A stretch of DNA of 64,000 bases. Source: Cladopsammia gracilis. Lineage: Eukaryota > Cnidaria > Anthozoa > Scleractinia > Dendrophylliidae. A model generated the notes under the pieces. That model had not been told where the DNA came from, made no database searches, and saw only the letters and a list, made by a program, of their open reading frames with translations. The stretch spans positions 372,001 to 436,000 of the forward strand of contig JAJGOT010000606.1 in the NCBI GenBank assembly GCA_022457155.1, given 5' to 3'. The position numbers were made by a program, and so were the translations under genes. Positions 1 to 24,000 of the stretch are shown here, one piece after another (within the stretch, counting starts at the first letter, position 1; each line of letters starts with the position of its first letter).

Positions 1-97
1 AATAACAGTAATAACCGTCCTATATCAATTCCTCTTTTTCACGATTTTAAGGATAAATAATGTACCATGTATGACTGAGTCGTGTTATCTTCTTCAG

Positions 98-11478
<11,381 letters not shown>

Positions 11479-11909
11479 GAACTCGGTAGATTGATGCCAC
11501 CGTCTTTCGTTTTTTACTGTTTTAATAAGGGATTATACTATTTCCAGTAGCAACAAATTGGGGGCTAAGCTTTTGTCATTATAGTGCTGAGCTTTGTGCT
11601 GCAATGTAGCTAAATACGTCTCATCACCATTAACAGCAGGGTCTCAGTAACTGTGATTATAAACATATCAAAGTGACAGCATTTTCGTTCAGTTGTTATT
11701 TTATTTTAGCCAGCTAGGACAATTTTTCCGCAAGAACCTTTTTCAGCTTTTTGTCAGTTCATTATAAACTACCAGAAACTCATAAAACATCTTAAACGTG
11801 CAACTGTCTGTTATATGTGTAAACATGGATGCGTAACTACACTGTGATTAGACTTTCAAACGCTTTAGACTGAAAGATGCTTTAAGGTCGCGGGTGATAC
11901 CTGGCCATG

Positions 11910-11915
11910 AATAAA
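11910..11915 (+). terminator. Candidate polyadenylation signal, gene A
   Basis: AATAAA lies about 430 bases after the stop codon and is conserved at the same distance in gene B (53190-53195). No nearer AATAAA is evident. Confidence 0.4.
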
Positions 11916-12444
11916 TCAACTCATAAGGCAAAATTTTAGCAGGGGTGTCACTTTAAAAAACGTTATATCGTGAACGTTTGAAAGCCGATTTCGCTAAAAT
12001 TTAACCGAAATATTGGCGAATAATGGAAGTGCATAAGGATTGTTTTTTATTGAAGGGATTGCCGCTTTGCGGCAATGCTGTAAGCCACTAAAGTTATCTT
12101 TTTTTAAAAGGTGGTTTTGTGTCCAAGTTTGCTCCCCGAGAAGAACACAAAGCAAGTTGATTTCACCACTCACTGATCCGTCAAAACGTCTATTGTGTCA
12201 TATGTGACTCCGATTTTTTTATTTCAACTTTAATTAAAAGTTATTAGCTTTTAAAGGAGTAAAATTGTCCATGTTGGAAATTTGAAGCCTCGTATCTTCC
12301 CTTTGAAAGCCTATTTAAAACTTTTGAGTCAGATATGACAATCTACAATACACCTAAGGCGAAATTCTCTATCTGCACTGAATTCTTGGACACAAAATAG
12401 CTTGTTTTTACGCTTACGAAGGCTTCCCGAGTAAACACGAATGC

Positions 12445-12448
<4 letters not shown>

Positions 12449-12531
<83 letters not shown>
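12449..12531 (+). repeat. (AT)n microsatellite
   Basis: About 83 bases of AT repeats. The B-C paralogue (near 53748) lacks it, so it arose or was lost after duplication. Confidence 0.95.
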
Positions 12532-12533
<2 letters not shown>

Positions 12534-12950
12534 TAATTTTGCTAATTTTAATCCACGGGCTTTTGTCAATACTTCATACAGAAAGAACGATGCGTTGAAA
12601 AATAGTGTATTTTACCAGACAGCGCTTTGCACGTGCAATTATTGATGCAGAAACATTACAGAGCCTGTTCTTGAATATTTCGCACATTTTCGGTATCAGC
12701 CGTCGCACTTCGTGCATACTCTTTACATTAATCAAAACTACAACAAAATTCTCGAATCTGATTGGTTATCAACAGGCCCGATTAGAGCATTAATTGGACA
12801 GTTTACGCGTCATGTTTGTAATTGGACGATGTGATTGAACAGTACGCGTCATTTGCACACGCTATCTTTTTTCCGTGCGCGCATCTTGGTCAAAAACACA
12901 CTCAACTGTTATGTTTTTAATCCCCAAAACGTGTAACCATTTAACGTTTT

Positions 12951-13111
12951 TGTAGTGTCGGATGACGTGCGGTCATGTGATCCTTTTCGTCACGTGACCA
13001 GGGAAGCACGAGGTACGTTTTGTAACCCGGACGGATTTTCTGGAGAGTAAAATATACTTTACGTTTTGCTCTGTGTACGAACTGTTTGTGCCCTACTGAT
13101 GCCATACTATA
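12951..13111 (+). mobile_element. Possible solo LTR with leader fragment
   Basis: The segment begins TGTAGT and ends ACTATA, followed at once by ACTGGCGACGAGGAC. That resembles the leader after the 5' LTR of some Gypsy-type retrotransposons. No gag or pol follows. The duplicate is at 54155-54315, so any insertion predates the duplication. The family assignment is weak. Confidence 0.35.
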
Positions 13112-13416
13112 ACTGGCGACGAGGACAGTGAACCATTTAGCTTACTTTCAAGTCTATTGCACGAAATTTTCGTGAGAGGTGAGAGGTTAAACTAAAGAGT
13201 TAGGATTGGATGTGACGTAAAAGAACGGAAAGCTGATAAATAAATAATAAAAAAAAGATTTCTTAAAATAAGCAAGCCTGTTAGAAAACGGAAGACGTTT
13301 TCTTGGTCGCTACTCTTCCAGGAATAAGACATCTGAGGAAATGATGCAAACGACTTGTCACTACTGAGAACAAGAACTATCAAGCAGATATTGTGATTGG
13401 CTAAAATAAATTTCAG

Positions 13417-13590
13417 ATAACTGGAAACCCGTCAGAAGGACCAGCCAGATCTGATTCTCGCGATACTTCCTCAGATTCCGTTGCGTTTGGAAACAAGGGC
13501 AAAGAGAAACGTGGCCAGTTTTTCCAGGCTGCTGTAGAGTTAACTGAGATTCCCTGTTGTTATAGTTTAGTTACTTGCTTGATGTCATAA
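13417..13590 (+). pseudogene. Coding-like block of unknown identity
   Basis: After an AG acceptor (tttcag) there are 57 codons rich in S, R, D, E and K (for example P-A-R-S-D-S-R-D-T-S-S-D) ending in TAA. The composition looks more coding than its surroundings, and it lies upstream of the RS-rich fragment at 14154. In the B-C copy (54623-54796) the third codon is TGA in this frame. It may be a decayed exon of the same displaced gene as the RS fragment. Confidence 0.3.
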
Positions 13591-14153
13591 AATTGTTGTA
13601 CTTTTTAGGTGATGAACAAATGCAAGTAAAATATTTAGATGGACAGTAGTTGAGGAAAAACATACAGTGTAATGTATAATTTAGGTCCCGTCCATATGCG
13701 CTTGCGTTTGCCATGGTCAAAAGGATATTTTTTTATATGGCTACACTTTCCTTCCACGCGTAACCAAACGATAACGCACCGAAAAAGGTGATGTATAAAA
13801 CGAATAAGTAAACAATAGGATTAGTATGGAATAAATCGCTACAAAGGAGCGTTTTCGATCATTTCCATTCTTTTCAAGACTATTTCTGTGTGTACAGCGA
13901 AACCTGATAAGAACGCCTGCGTATGTCGTGATATGAAAACCGATTTTTAAAGAACTAGAAACCAATGAACAACGCACACATATGGATGAGGTTTTCAATG
14001 CTACTGGGATAAAATTACATAGAAACGTTGTTTAGAAACAGTGTTGTTTAAGACTGTGATAATAAATTATGGCATAATAATAACAATAAAACAAGAAGTG
14101 GGTAATTCATTGACGTGCTTTTGCTCCGCTTTCTGAGTATCTATTGATTTTAG

Positions 14154-14286
14154 CTCGCGTTCATGTTCACCATCAGCTGCACGGTCACGCTTTGCATCAC
14201 ACTCACGCTCAGCATCGGCTGCTGCAGAGTTCAGTAATAAAGAGAAGGAACAGAGAGGACAAAGCCGCTCACCAAGCCCTAACTAG
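14154..14286 (+). pseudogene. RS-rich terminal-exon fragment (SR-protein-like)
   Basis: After the acceptor gattttag, phase 1 translation gives 43 residues rich in Arg-Ser and Ser-Pro, ending S-R-S-P-S-P-N and TAG. This is the composition of the RS tail of SR-type splicing factors. No RNA-recognition-motif exon is visible upstream in the window, so this is probably an orphan last exon carried along in the duplication. The copy at 55346-55478 keeps the frame with two replacements (C to F, R to G). Confidence 0.5.
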
Positions 14287-14859
14287 AATGTTAAATACAA
14301 GCACAATTTTGAAAAAAATTCTGGGACCTACATGTTTAGGTGACAGTATATGTTACAAACCTAAAAGGTTCCTAAACAGACATTTTATTGGCCTGAACAC
14401 TTTTAGTAATAGTGTGTCGTGGATTGCTGTTTTTTAATCGTTCCGATTATTGTCAGTTTTAAGAGTTACTGGTAAATATTGTAGATATGTTCCTTCGGAG
14501 TGCAAGTGACCTTATCGAGCCTAAATGCTGCATTTGTGCCAGAGAAAAGGATTGTCACACTAGCGATTCCAGCATCAATAGATTGAGAAAGAATCAAGTG
14601 TTAATTTCGTTTGTTTGTGTCTTACTAACAAGGAATCTAAATAACATTAAGAGAATGTTACTTTTTGCTTAAGTTGGGAAACAAATACTCGTGTTTAATA
14701 TTGAGTTTAAATTTGATCCAACAAAGTAAATGCGTCGTCCATTCATTTCCTAGCTCAAAGATGTGGGTTAGCTATTCTCAGATGGTCTGAGGTTGTTCAC
14801 TCTAGATTATCTCTGCAGCATGAGAGGACGGACTACCTCGGACCATAGGAGAATCGGTT

Positions 14860-15300
14860 TCAAGTTTGTGCAAGTTTGTACAAGGTGGTTAAAACTTTTG
14901 AGTCTAGGGATGGGACATTCAACTTAAAGCTACTGACCAGTACTGTGCTGTTTATTATGGTGTATAGGGTGGTTCTAACTTATGAGTCTGTGGATAAAAT
15001 CCTAAAGTGTGAGCATTCAAATGAAAGCTACCGAGCAGTACTTTCCTGTGGTACTGTTTGTTATGCTGTACAAGATATTTACAAATTTTGAATCTAGGTA
15101 TGGAATCTTAAAGTGTAACCATTCAAATGAAAGCTATTGAGCAGTACTTTACTGTGGTGCTGTTTATTATGCTGTACAAGGTGGTTCTAACTTTGTAGTC
15201 TGTGGATGAAATCCTAAAGCGTGACCATTCAAGTGAAAGCTACCGAGCAGTACTTTCCTGTCGTACTGTTATTATGTACAAGGTGGTTTTAAATTTTGCG
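14860..15300 (+). repeat. Tandem repeat, ~100-110 bp unit, ~4-5 copies
   Basis: Each unit has 'gtacaaggtggtt', 'gaatcctaaagtgtgacc'-like, 'caaatgaaagctac' and 'gagcagtacttt' blocks. The paralogous array is at 56050-56480. Confidence 0.75.
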
Positions 15301-15750
15301 TACAGGGATAAAATCCTTAAGTATGACTATAAGGCTTATCAGGTTGTTCTTAAAGGATCTTTTACATTTTTGGGGAGATAAAGAAAAATCACTTCCATTA
15401 AAAAGGAATAACCGACTAGTTACCCGTCCATAGTTTATAGAACAAACTTGTTATGAAGCTCAACAAGTTTCAAAAAGAATGTACAAAGCTGCTTTGTTTT
15501 ATGATGAGCGAACCGTGACCGTGCACATTGTTTTGTTTAACGTATGAGCCCAAACGTTTCTACTGGTCAGTTGCTCATATGCACTTCAATACCTTTTGTG
15601 TTTTGTGCACGGTCAAGGCAAACGAACAAAAGAAATGGAGAACAAAAACAAATAACAAAGGACTGACTGAGTTTCATAACCAGTTTATTCTATTAACTAT
15701 GCCCTGTCCCATGAACCGAGATTTGCTGTCGATCTGAATACCATGTGGTC

Positions 15751-17111
15751 TTTAAGGTGGTTCCAAGCAGTTTTTTTTTTGGGTCACACTTCCCTTTTTG
15801 AATGCGCTTATACATAATCTTACTTTATTTCAATGAATCTGAATTTGATACCAGATGTCAGACTTGGATGAAAGTTTTGGATGATGCTCTTCTTATGCTA
15901 ATCAGCGTTTCCATAGCAACGGTAAACAAATATGGCGAAAAACAGTTTTTCCTAAATATCTTTCGATTTTGGGGCTACCCGCGACAAAGAATAAATGCGC
16001 TATAATCTACACAGTGTAGCACACTAAATGGGAAATTTTGAAACAAATTAAACTGCTAAAAATCGCTAAAACATTTTTAACACGTGTTTTTTCATGTTTG
16101 AAATATAAATTATTACTCCCTGCAAATAGCTCTGAGTAATTCCTCGACAATAAAGAGATCTAGCTTATCATTCAAATGCAGTTTAAAAAGAGTGAAAACG
16201 TCAAGCAAAACTGCATTTGAATGAAAAGCTTTATCTCTTTACTGCCGAGGAGTTAGTCAGAGCTATTTGTAGGGAGTAATAATTGAAATCTGAGGAAACT
16301 TTCTGTGGTAATTTAATGATAATTTGTGAGACCTATGGAATGTTTTGACCGCGTATATTTCAAACATGAAAATAAAAGACGTGTTGAAAATGTTTCAGTG
16401 ATTTATTCAAAATCGAACAGTTTAATTTGTTTGAAATTTTCTCCTTTACTGTGCTACACTGTGTAGATTATAGCGCATTTATTCGCTTGTCGCGGGTAGC
16501 CCCAAAATCAATAATTAGGAAAAACTATTTTTTCGCCATGTTTGTTTACCGTTGCTATGGAAATGCTGATTAGCATAAAAAGAGCATCACCCAAAACTTT
16601 CATCCAAGCCTAACATCTGGTATCAAAGGAGGAGTTAGTCGAGTAGTTAGTCAGAGCTATTTGTAGGGAGTAATAATTGAAATCTGAGGAAACTTTCTGT
16701 GGTAATTTAATGATAATTTGTGAGACCTATGGAATGTTTTGACCGCTTATATTTCAAACATGAAACTAAAAGACGTGTTGAAAATGTTTCAGCGATTTAT
16801 TCAAAATCGAACAGTTTAATTTGTTTGAAATTTTCTCATTTAGTGTGCAACACTGTGTAGATTATAGCGCATTTATTCGCTTGTCGCGGGTAGCCCCAAA
16901 ATCAATAATTAGGAAAAACTGTTTTTCGCCATGTTTGTTTACCGTTGCTATGGAAATGCTGATTAGCATAAAAAGAGCATCACCCAAAACTTTCATCCAA
17001 GCCTAACATCTGGTATCAAATTCAGATTCATTAAGCTAAAGTAAGATTATTTATAAGCGCATTCATAAAGGGAAGTGTGATTCAAAAGAAACTACTTGGA
17101 GCCACTTTAAA
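15751..17111. mobile_element. Foldback (long inverted repeat) element
   Basis: The ends are TTTAAGGTGGTTCCAAGCAG and the complementary cttggagccactttaaa. Arms of several hundred bases fold around a centre near 16190. One arm segment is present twice in direct order (about 16240-16630 and 16650-17020), an expansion not shared with the paralogue at 56939-57980. It carries no coding capacity. Confidence 0.8.
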
Positions 17112-17289
17112 TACCAATGTATAAATTATTTGCCTTATATGTCTTCGTGAAAGTTGTAAAAAATTATGTCAATTTTGTAACAGGTTTTTGCGTCGTTCAA
17201 TTCTCATTTATTCTACGCCTACTTTTTTTTTTAATTTGTCAGTCGCAGGATTAGTTACACTAGACATTTTTTGTACAAAATTTGTCGCA

Positions 17290-17530
17290 ATTTTATAACG
17301 AGATGAGTTGCACTAAACCTTGCCAAGTGTAACACCTGCTTTCGTCTCCCGTACCCCTCCCGCCCTCTGTTCTCCCGCCCCCTGTCCCCCCCACTTTATA
17401 ACGAGATGAGTTGCACTAAAAAGTGCCAAGTGTAACATCTGCTTTCGTCTCCCGTACCCCTCCCGCCCTCTGTTCTCCCGCCCCTTGTCTCCCCCCCCCC
17501 CCAATTTATAACGAGATGAGTTGCACTAAA
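17290..17530 (+). repeat. G-quadruplex-prone tandem repeat, ~115-bp unit
   Basis: The unit combines 'ataacgagatgagttgcact' with a C-rich block containing many runs of three or more C (G runs on the minus strand). There are two C-rich blocks here and three in the paralogue 58181-58545. Confidence 0.85.
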
Positions 17531-17711
17531 ACTTGCCAAGTGTAACATCTGCTTTCGTGCCATTTAGCAAAAAGTTCAGTTTCGCAGTTCCCTTTTTTAA
17601 GGGAAAGTATCCTGGCTAATAGATAGATAAAGTGCAGTCGTATTACAAGGATGGAAGTGGATTGCTGTTCATCAAATCTGATTTCGTGACAGGCGGTCAA
17701 GAAATCAAAGT

Positions 17712-18890
17712 TTCCATTTTGGTGGAATTATGAGTGTTTTAGCCCTTATTTGTCTCTTTAGTTATATTACCATTCTGGTGGAATTATGAGTGTTTTATCC
17801 CTTATTTGTCTCTTTAGTTATATTACCATTCTGGTGGAATTATGAGTGTTTTAGCCCTTATTTGTCTCTTTAGTTATATTACCATTCTGGTGGAATTATG
17901 AGTGTTTTATCCCTTATTTGTCTCTTTAGTTATATTACCATTCTGGTGGAATTATGAGTGTTTTAGCCCTTATTTGTCTCTTTAGTTATATTACCATTCT
18001 GGTGGATTTATGAGTGTTTTAGCCCTTATTTTGTCTCTTTAGTTATATTACCATTCTGGTGGAATTATGAGTGTTTCAGCCCTTATTTGTCTCTTTAGTC
18101 ATATTACCATTCTGGTGGAATTATAAGTGTTTTAGTCCTTATTTGTCTCTTTAGTTATATTACCATTCTGGTGGAATTATGAGTGTTTCAGCCCTTATTT
18201 GTCTCTTTAGTCATATTACCATTCTGGTGGAATTATGAGTGTTTTAGTCCTTATTTGTCTCTTTAGTTATATTACCATTCTGGTGGAATTATGAGTGTTT
18301 TAGTCCTTATTTGTCTCTTTAGTCATATTACCATTCTGGTGGAATTATGAGGGTTTTATCCCTTATTTGTCTCTTTAGTTATATTACCATTCTGGTGGAA
18401 TTATGAGTGTTTCAGCCCTTATTTGTCTCTTTAGTTATATTGCCATTCTGGTGGAATTATGAGTGTTTTAGCCCTTATTTGTCTCTTTAGTTATATTACC
18501 ATTCTGGTGGAATTATGAGTGTTTTAGTCCTTATTTGTCTCTTTAGTCATATTACCATTCTGGTGGAATTATGAGGGTTTTATCCCTTATTTGTCTCTTT
18601 AGTTATATTACCATTCTGGTGGAATTATGAGTGTTTCAGCCCTTATTTGTCTCTTTAGTTATATTGCCATTCTGGTGGAATTATGAGTGTTTTAGCCCTT
18701 ATTTGTCTCTTTAGTCATATTACCATTCTGGTGGAATTATGAGTGTTTCAGCCCTTATTTGTCTCTTTAGTTATATTGCCATTCTGGTGGAATTATGAGT
18801 GTTTTAGTCCTTATTTGTCTCTTTAGTTATATTACCATTCTGGTGGAATTGTGAGTGTTTTAGCCCTTATTTGTCTCTTTAGTTATATTC
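17712..18890 (+). repeat. 56-bp minisatellite, ~21 copies, with higher-order structure
   Basis: The unit contains 'attaccattctggtggaatt', 'atgagtgttttagccctt' and 'atttgtctctttagttat'. Variant positions recur in a fixed order, and units 11-14 and 15-18 repeat the same four-variant series, a 224-bp higher-order unit. The paralogue near 58711-58760 has only a collapsed remnant. Confidence 0.95.
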
Positions 18891-19218
18891 ATTTGCTTTC
18901 ATCGCTTTTGGCAACTTTTTTCCTATTTCAAGATAATTAAAAAAGCTCCTGGCCAAAATCGTAAAATCACGATATCCAAACTACTGCTTCTGTTTTGCTC
19001 TGTAGAATCTTTTTATCCAGTTGAATGCTAGCTATTTTAAAACGCATTATTAAACAGAGACCATGCACCTCTTCAGAACCTCTTATTTTTTATTATTATT
19101 TCTTATTATTTCTTAGTATTAATTAAATAAGTAACTAAGTTGTTAAATTTGTATAGGTTTTTATATACTCACACGTAAAAAGCATAGAGACCCTTGTTTA
19201 CTGCGTTTTAAAGAACCT

Positions 19219-19225
19219 TTTATTA

Positions 19226-19262
<37 letters not shown>
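19219..19262 (+). repeat. (TTA)n microsatellite
   Basis: About 14 TTA/ATT units. It is absent from the paralogue near 59090. Confidence 0.9.
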
Positions 19263-19266
<4 letters not shown>

Positions 19267-20079
19267 CCTGGGTATCACGCAGATGTATTGTTTTTAAGGG
19301 TAGGGTCCACTGCACTCTTGTTTGTTCTATTGTTTCCTCAGCCAATCACTGTTAGGGTTCTGAGACGTACATGCCGCCTCTTATTAAAGGGACAAGGTCA
19401 CGGGGATTTTCCTCTTTTTGTTCAAACCTGTACGAAACATTTGACTAAGAACCTTTGCTCTTACATAAAATACTCTTGGAGAACCAACATGAAAATACAG
19501 TGATGCCGAGAAGAAAGAAGAAAAGAACATGAAATTAAGTTGCAAGGGAAAAACTTGAAAACATTTTTGCAATCCATTTCCATCCAAGCGATCCGCAGTC
19601 AAAGAACTTATTTATAGTCTCATTACACTGGAGTATTAGGTTTAGATTTCCGTTGATAAAAATACGTTTTTGGCTCAGTTTCCAAAGTGATACTAAAAAT
19701 AGGTGATATTGTCCCTTGAAGAAATGTGTGTGGTTTGGTATTCATTGATTTATTTGCTCAAAATTGTTAACAATCAATGAAGTCTTAAAACAAATAAAAC
19801 TTCAAACAATAAAAGAATAACTGTCAAACAGCTGATCTTTATGTAGCGTAACTCGTTTCATTGTTTTCTAGATTTCATAGGTTTTAGCTTTGAAAGAGTA
19901 AAGCATCCGATTTTCAAGGGAAAAAAGACCTGAAAACTAATAAATTTCAAAGTTACAATTCTTTATTGCATAGAAAAGACAAAGTACAATTTAATGAGTA
20001 AACTATTTGCAATTAAAACTGACGTTTTGTGTACTTTTGAGTACGTTTTTGGCAGACGCGACATTTTGCATACATTTAA

Positions 20080-20189
20080 CTATTATAGCGCGAAAGCGCG
20101 CGTGATATCGCCTAATACTTAGCCGACGAGGCCGTAGGCCGAGTCGGCTAAAATTAGGCGATATCACGCAAGCTTGAGCGCTATAATAG
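20080..20189. repeat. 110-bp hairpin cassette, inverted relative to copy at 9141
   Basis: The outer ends ctattatag / ctataatag are the same as at 9141-9250. The interior reads as the reverse complement of that copy, while the adjoining element keeps the same orientation. Confidence 0.85.
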
Positions 20190-21385
20190 TTTTATAATTC
20201 AACACATTGATAACAAAGCACAGTTTGAAGAAAAAATATCGCCGACAAGCCTTTTATTTAAAAAAAGCTTACAGATGTTTTACCGCGCGAAACTTGCAAC
20301 ATCACACAGTTCATGAATGAAAGTGGCACCTTTGTCAATATTGTGCAAGCTTGAACACTTTAACTGTTTTATAATTCAACACATTGATAACAAATCACAG
20401 TTTCGAGAGGAAATCATTGAGATTTACAACCTTTCATTAAGTAAAAAGGCTAACTACAATATTTTACCTCGCACCATTTCTTAAACAACAAGCAGTGAAT
20501 GCCGAAACTTTTGCCAAGTTAAAATTAATTTAGCGTACACAATCAGTTGACAGTTTCTACGAAGAGCTTTCGTCTGCTCAAAGAACGGGACAGAGTAGTG
20601 ACTACAAGAATTAAAACACAGTAAAATGGCATAGAATGTCTTAGTTACAAGTGTTTCGTATCTTAAAAAGTTCAATTCAAAATCAAAACAAATTGAACAA
20701 ACACACGGCTACGAACCTAAACATAGCGGCGAAAAGTCGGAAAGAACTACAGCGTGGACAGTAAGCTTACAAAAATTCACAGCTAAAGGATACAAGAAAC
20801 GGTTAAAACATCGTACCTGTAGTTGATTTGGCTTTTTAGTCCCTTCCATAAGCACCAAATTTTCAAACATCGAAGAACGAGCTGAGTCGATCAATGTTGT
20901 TTACAAACTTGGAATGCTCGTTTTTTAGCTCCCACAGCCGTAATGACGAGATCAGAAACTTTTCTGAGGAAACATCAAGTCTATATCATATTCCAAAGGT
21001 GATTACCCAAGGAATTTCACGACAATTGTGCTCCTACATTCACTTCTTGTCGAGCGGTTGAACTTTGAACCAGTTTTCATTCAGCTACGCCAAGAAACAC
21101 TGCGACCGCGACAACGCGAAAATTTCGCGCCTTTTTTGTCCAATCATGTGAACAGTATTTTTCTCTTTTCTTTTCTTCTCTTTTTTTCTTTCTTTTCCCT
21201 TTTTTAACTAATAGTTCACGCACTTTTTCGCCTAAAAACACGAAATTACAGGCAGCAGTCATTTTCACTTTCCTTCAAAATGCGAAATTTACCGCCATCG
21301 CTGGTTATATGTCACGTAGACATAACATCTATCGACAACTTTTTTACCATATTTGGGCAGTGTATCAATGTGTTGAATTATAATT
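20190..21385 (+). mobile_element. Non-autonomous inverted-repeat element, copy 2
   Basis: The terminal repeat is ATAATTCAACACATTGATA with its complement at the end. It is a near copy of 9251-10445. The paralogue at about 60636 runs from 'acattttgcat' straight to 'agtaatataggc', so hairpin plus element were absent at duplication or were lost from that copy. Confidence 0.8.
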
Positions 21386-23994
21386 AGTAATATAGGCTAC
21401 AAAATAGAATCAAATATTCACTGAAATGTTGTACATTTAGTTCTCTCGTCTTTTCAACACGGTAAAGGCCATTTCTCTAAAATTTAAAAGCGTCTTTTCA
21501 GTACAGACGAAGTGGAATATGAAATTCTACCCAAAAGTGGTTGGTGTGACCCACAACGCGAAAGAACCTGATTAGGTAATTACAGTACGCTGGGAGAAGC
21601 AGTTCAACCCCAAATTGTTAAAGAACTTATCAACTCATCAGCTTATGCGAGAGGGAGGAGATAAAGGTTATTCCAGTACTTTATATCCCAGTTGTATGTC
21701 TGGTGAGCACTTTTGAGCGTTTCGTTAAGGGCAAAAGGTTCAAGACGTTGGTAACACTAATAGAACACAGGCTAAACTAAATACTGAGTCCTTTCAAAAG
21801 ATCAAAACCGGTGTGTTATTTTCAGCTCGGTTCTTAGCACTTGAATGCAGGTTTTTCACCAGCCTTTTAGAACGAATCAGTATAAACAGTAAGCAAAAGC
21901 GTTATTTTATATTGTACAACTATTCTCTTTTTTGCATTTGTCGCCGCGCTATAAAACAAAACAAAACAAAATCATTATTTATATAATTTCTCAGCGCGCG
22001 CACAGATCGAAATCATGGCTTTACAGTAGTTTCAGTATTTAATATTATCTTCTTCCAGAAATTGTCGGATGTAATCCCTGTACTGCTAAAATAATTATTA
22101 TTTTGAACATTCTTGATTGCACGTCTTTTACCACAACATTGAAACTTAGTTACTGGTTGATAAGTTTACCAAAAACACTTGTAATGTGTTTGCTAATTTC
22201 ATAATTAATAATATTTTTTTTTCTCGCCTAGAATTTACGAACTGAAGTTGCATTAAGTTGAAGTTAGTTGATTTGCAAATAATACAATGCTATCTCGCAT
22301 GGTGGAAAGGGTAAAAACGCGGAGCAATAAGTAAATTGTGTGTAATTTAAATTGACCTTCTTCACGGCCGTGGCAGTCGCGATTCTTGCATATGTTATCG
22401 GCCAGATTTGCGTTACGCCAAATAAACTCCTGTAAAAAACGAGAATCAAACTTACCTCGGCCATATTTAGCTCCGTGCAACATCGCTGTAAGTTTTTGGA
22501 TTGATCATTTTGGCCGTATCGATGTTTTTTCTCTTCAAGGAACAAAACAAACTTCAATTTAGAGAGAATAATATAAGGACCCTTCGTGGTGGGTTATGGT
22601 GTGACATACAACGCGAAAGAACCTGAATAGTTATTTACATTTTCCTCGAGGAAGTAGCTCAACTGAACCCAGATTACAGGAACGAAGAACAACTAAGAAC
22701 AGAAGATAAAAATAATTAGCTTAGTTTATCGCAAACCCTGCAGCTAATAAATGAAGCGGTCAAAGTAATAAAGGCTTTTTTGCTCATCATGATCGCGATA
22801 AGCGTTTTTTTTTTAGTAACCTTAACATCTCCGGAGCTCAATGAACACTTCAGTGTCTTTTAAAACGTTTTCTTTATTCAAATTATACGATAGTGCAATA
22901 ATATCATTTTAGCTCGATCGAAATAAACATTCTCTTTGTCCTTAACGACCTTTTCACGGTATTATTCGGAAAACAGCTGTGAATTGATTTAGTAATTAAA
23001 TTCACTTATTACTGGAGGGAGAAGTAACGATACAAAATGTATTTACTTTTGTGTATATTTTTGAGACTCAGTCCTGATGAGAATATAAAGTGTAAAAACG
23101 TTGTGTACAATATTTTATGCGCATTGAATCAATCTCTTATATGTAGTCAAGTGTGATTTGGTTGATTTCTCGGAGATTTCTTCTAACAGCTGGCAATACA
23201 AGCCATAGAATTTAATAAAACCCAATGTTTTAGAAATCGGATGCAATTTAAATAAAACCAGAGTGTGAAAGAGAGGACTTGAAATCCGAAACAGTAAATC
23301 CGAACTGCCACTGCCTCAGGACGTTCTCGGAAGAGAGATATCTTCTGGTTAATTGATCTTCATCAACAATAAAAGTAGATATTCAATAGAATCGGACATA
23401 TCTTCCACGAAGACTGGCATAGCTTGTTTATCGACTGTTTATAATTATTTTATTCTTGCATAGATCAACCATGATTATAAGTAAAACTGATATAAAAATT
23501 TTAAAGACAGGCAACATTACAGTTATCTACTTTGTAGTCTTTCCTCGTCCTTTTCACAACTTGAATATCAAATATATGGCTGAATGCCCTGAACCTGAAG
23601 TGATAATATTCAGTGAATGTTCATACACAGAACACAAGTAAATAAACGAACTCTGAGTCGATATTTTATGTATCCAGACTTGCTGTTCTTTATTCACAAT
23701 TTATCCCAGCGTTAAAATTCTCAGTTATAGCATCAACTATGATTCATGAATGGATACAATTCTTTATTTTACTATTTTGCGGCATCTTCTTACAATTTTC
23801 ATTCTACTCTTGTACATCCCTGTAAGTCAATGAAATCACATGCCCACCCTACTGAGTCACCACAAAGGCCCACACTATCAACTATCTCCACACCCTTCAT
23901 CACCCTACCCCTACCTCCAGGACAAGTGGCATCCTTTTAACGTGAAATAACGTGTAGGAATTTATTGCCACGTTAATGCCACGTATAGCTAGAG

Positions 23995-24000
23995 TATAAT
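23995..24000 (+). promoter_or_regulatory. Possible TATA-like element of gene B
   Basis: TATAAT lies about 40 bases before the start codon, preceded by 'agctagag'. The same context is kept upstream of gene C. Its proximity to the ATG would leave a very short leader, so this is a weak call. Confidence 0.22.

Noticed and set aside
12605..12793. 62-codon frame conserved with 53809-53997
   Set aside because: Conservation is explained by the recent block duplication; no domain, splice context or compositional signal.
22060..22110. EGF-like exon start (tcttccagaaattgtcggatg) in the intergenic region, also near 61341
   Set aside because: It resembles the acceptor and first codons of EGF 1 exons, but the cysteine pattern does not continue and a stop follows without a donor. 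Probably chance or a very old relic.
23070..23110. CTGATGAG followed by A-rich sequence, possible hammerhead
   Set aside because: No stem II hairpin or GAAA follows at the right distance.
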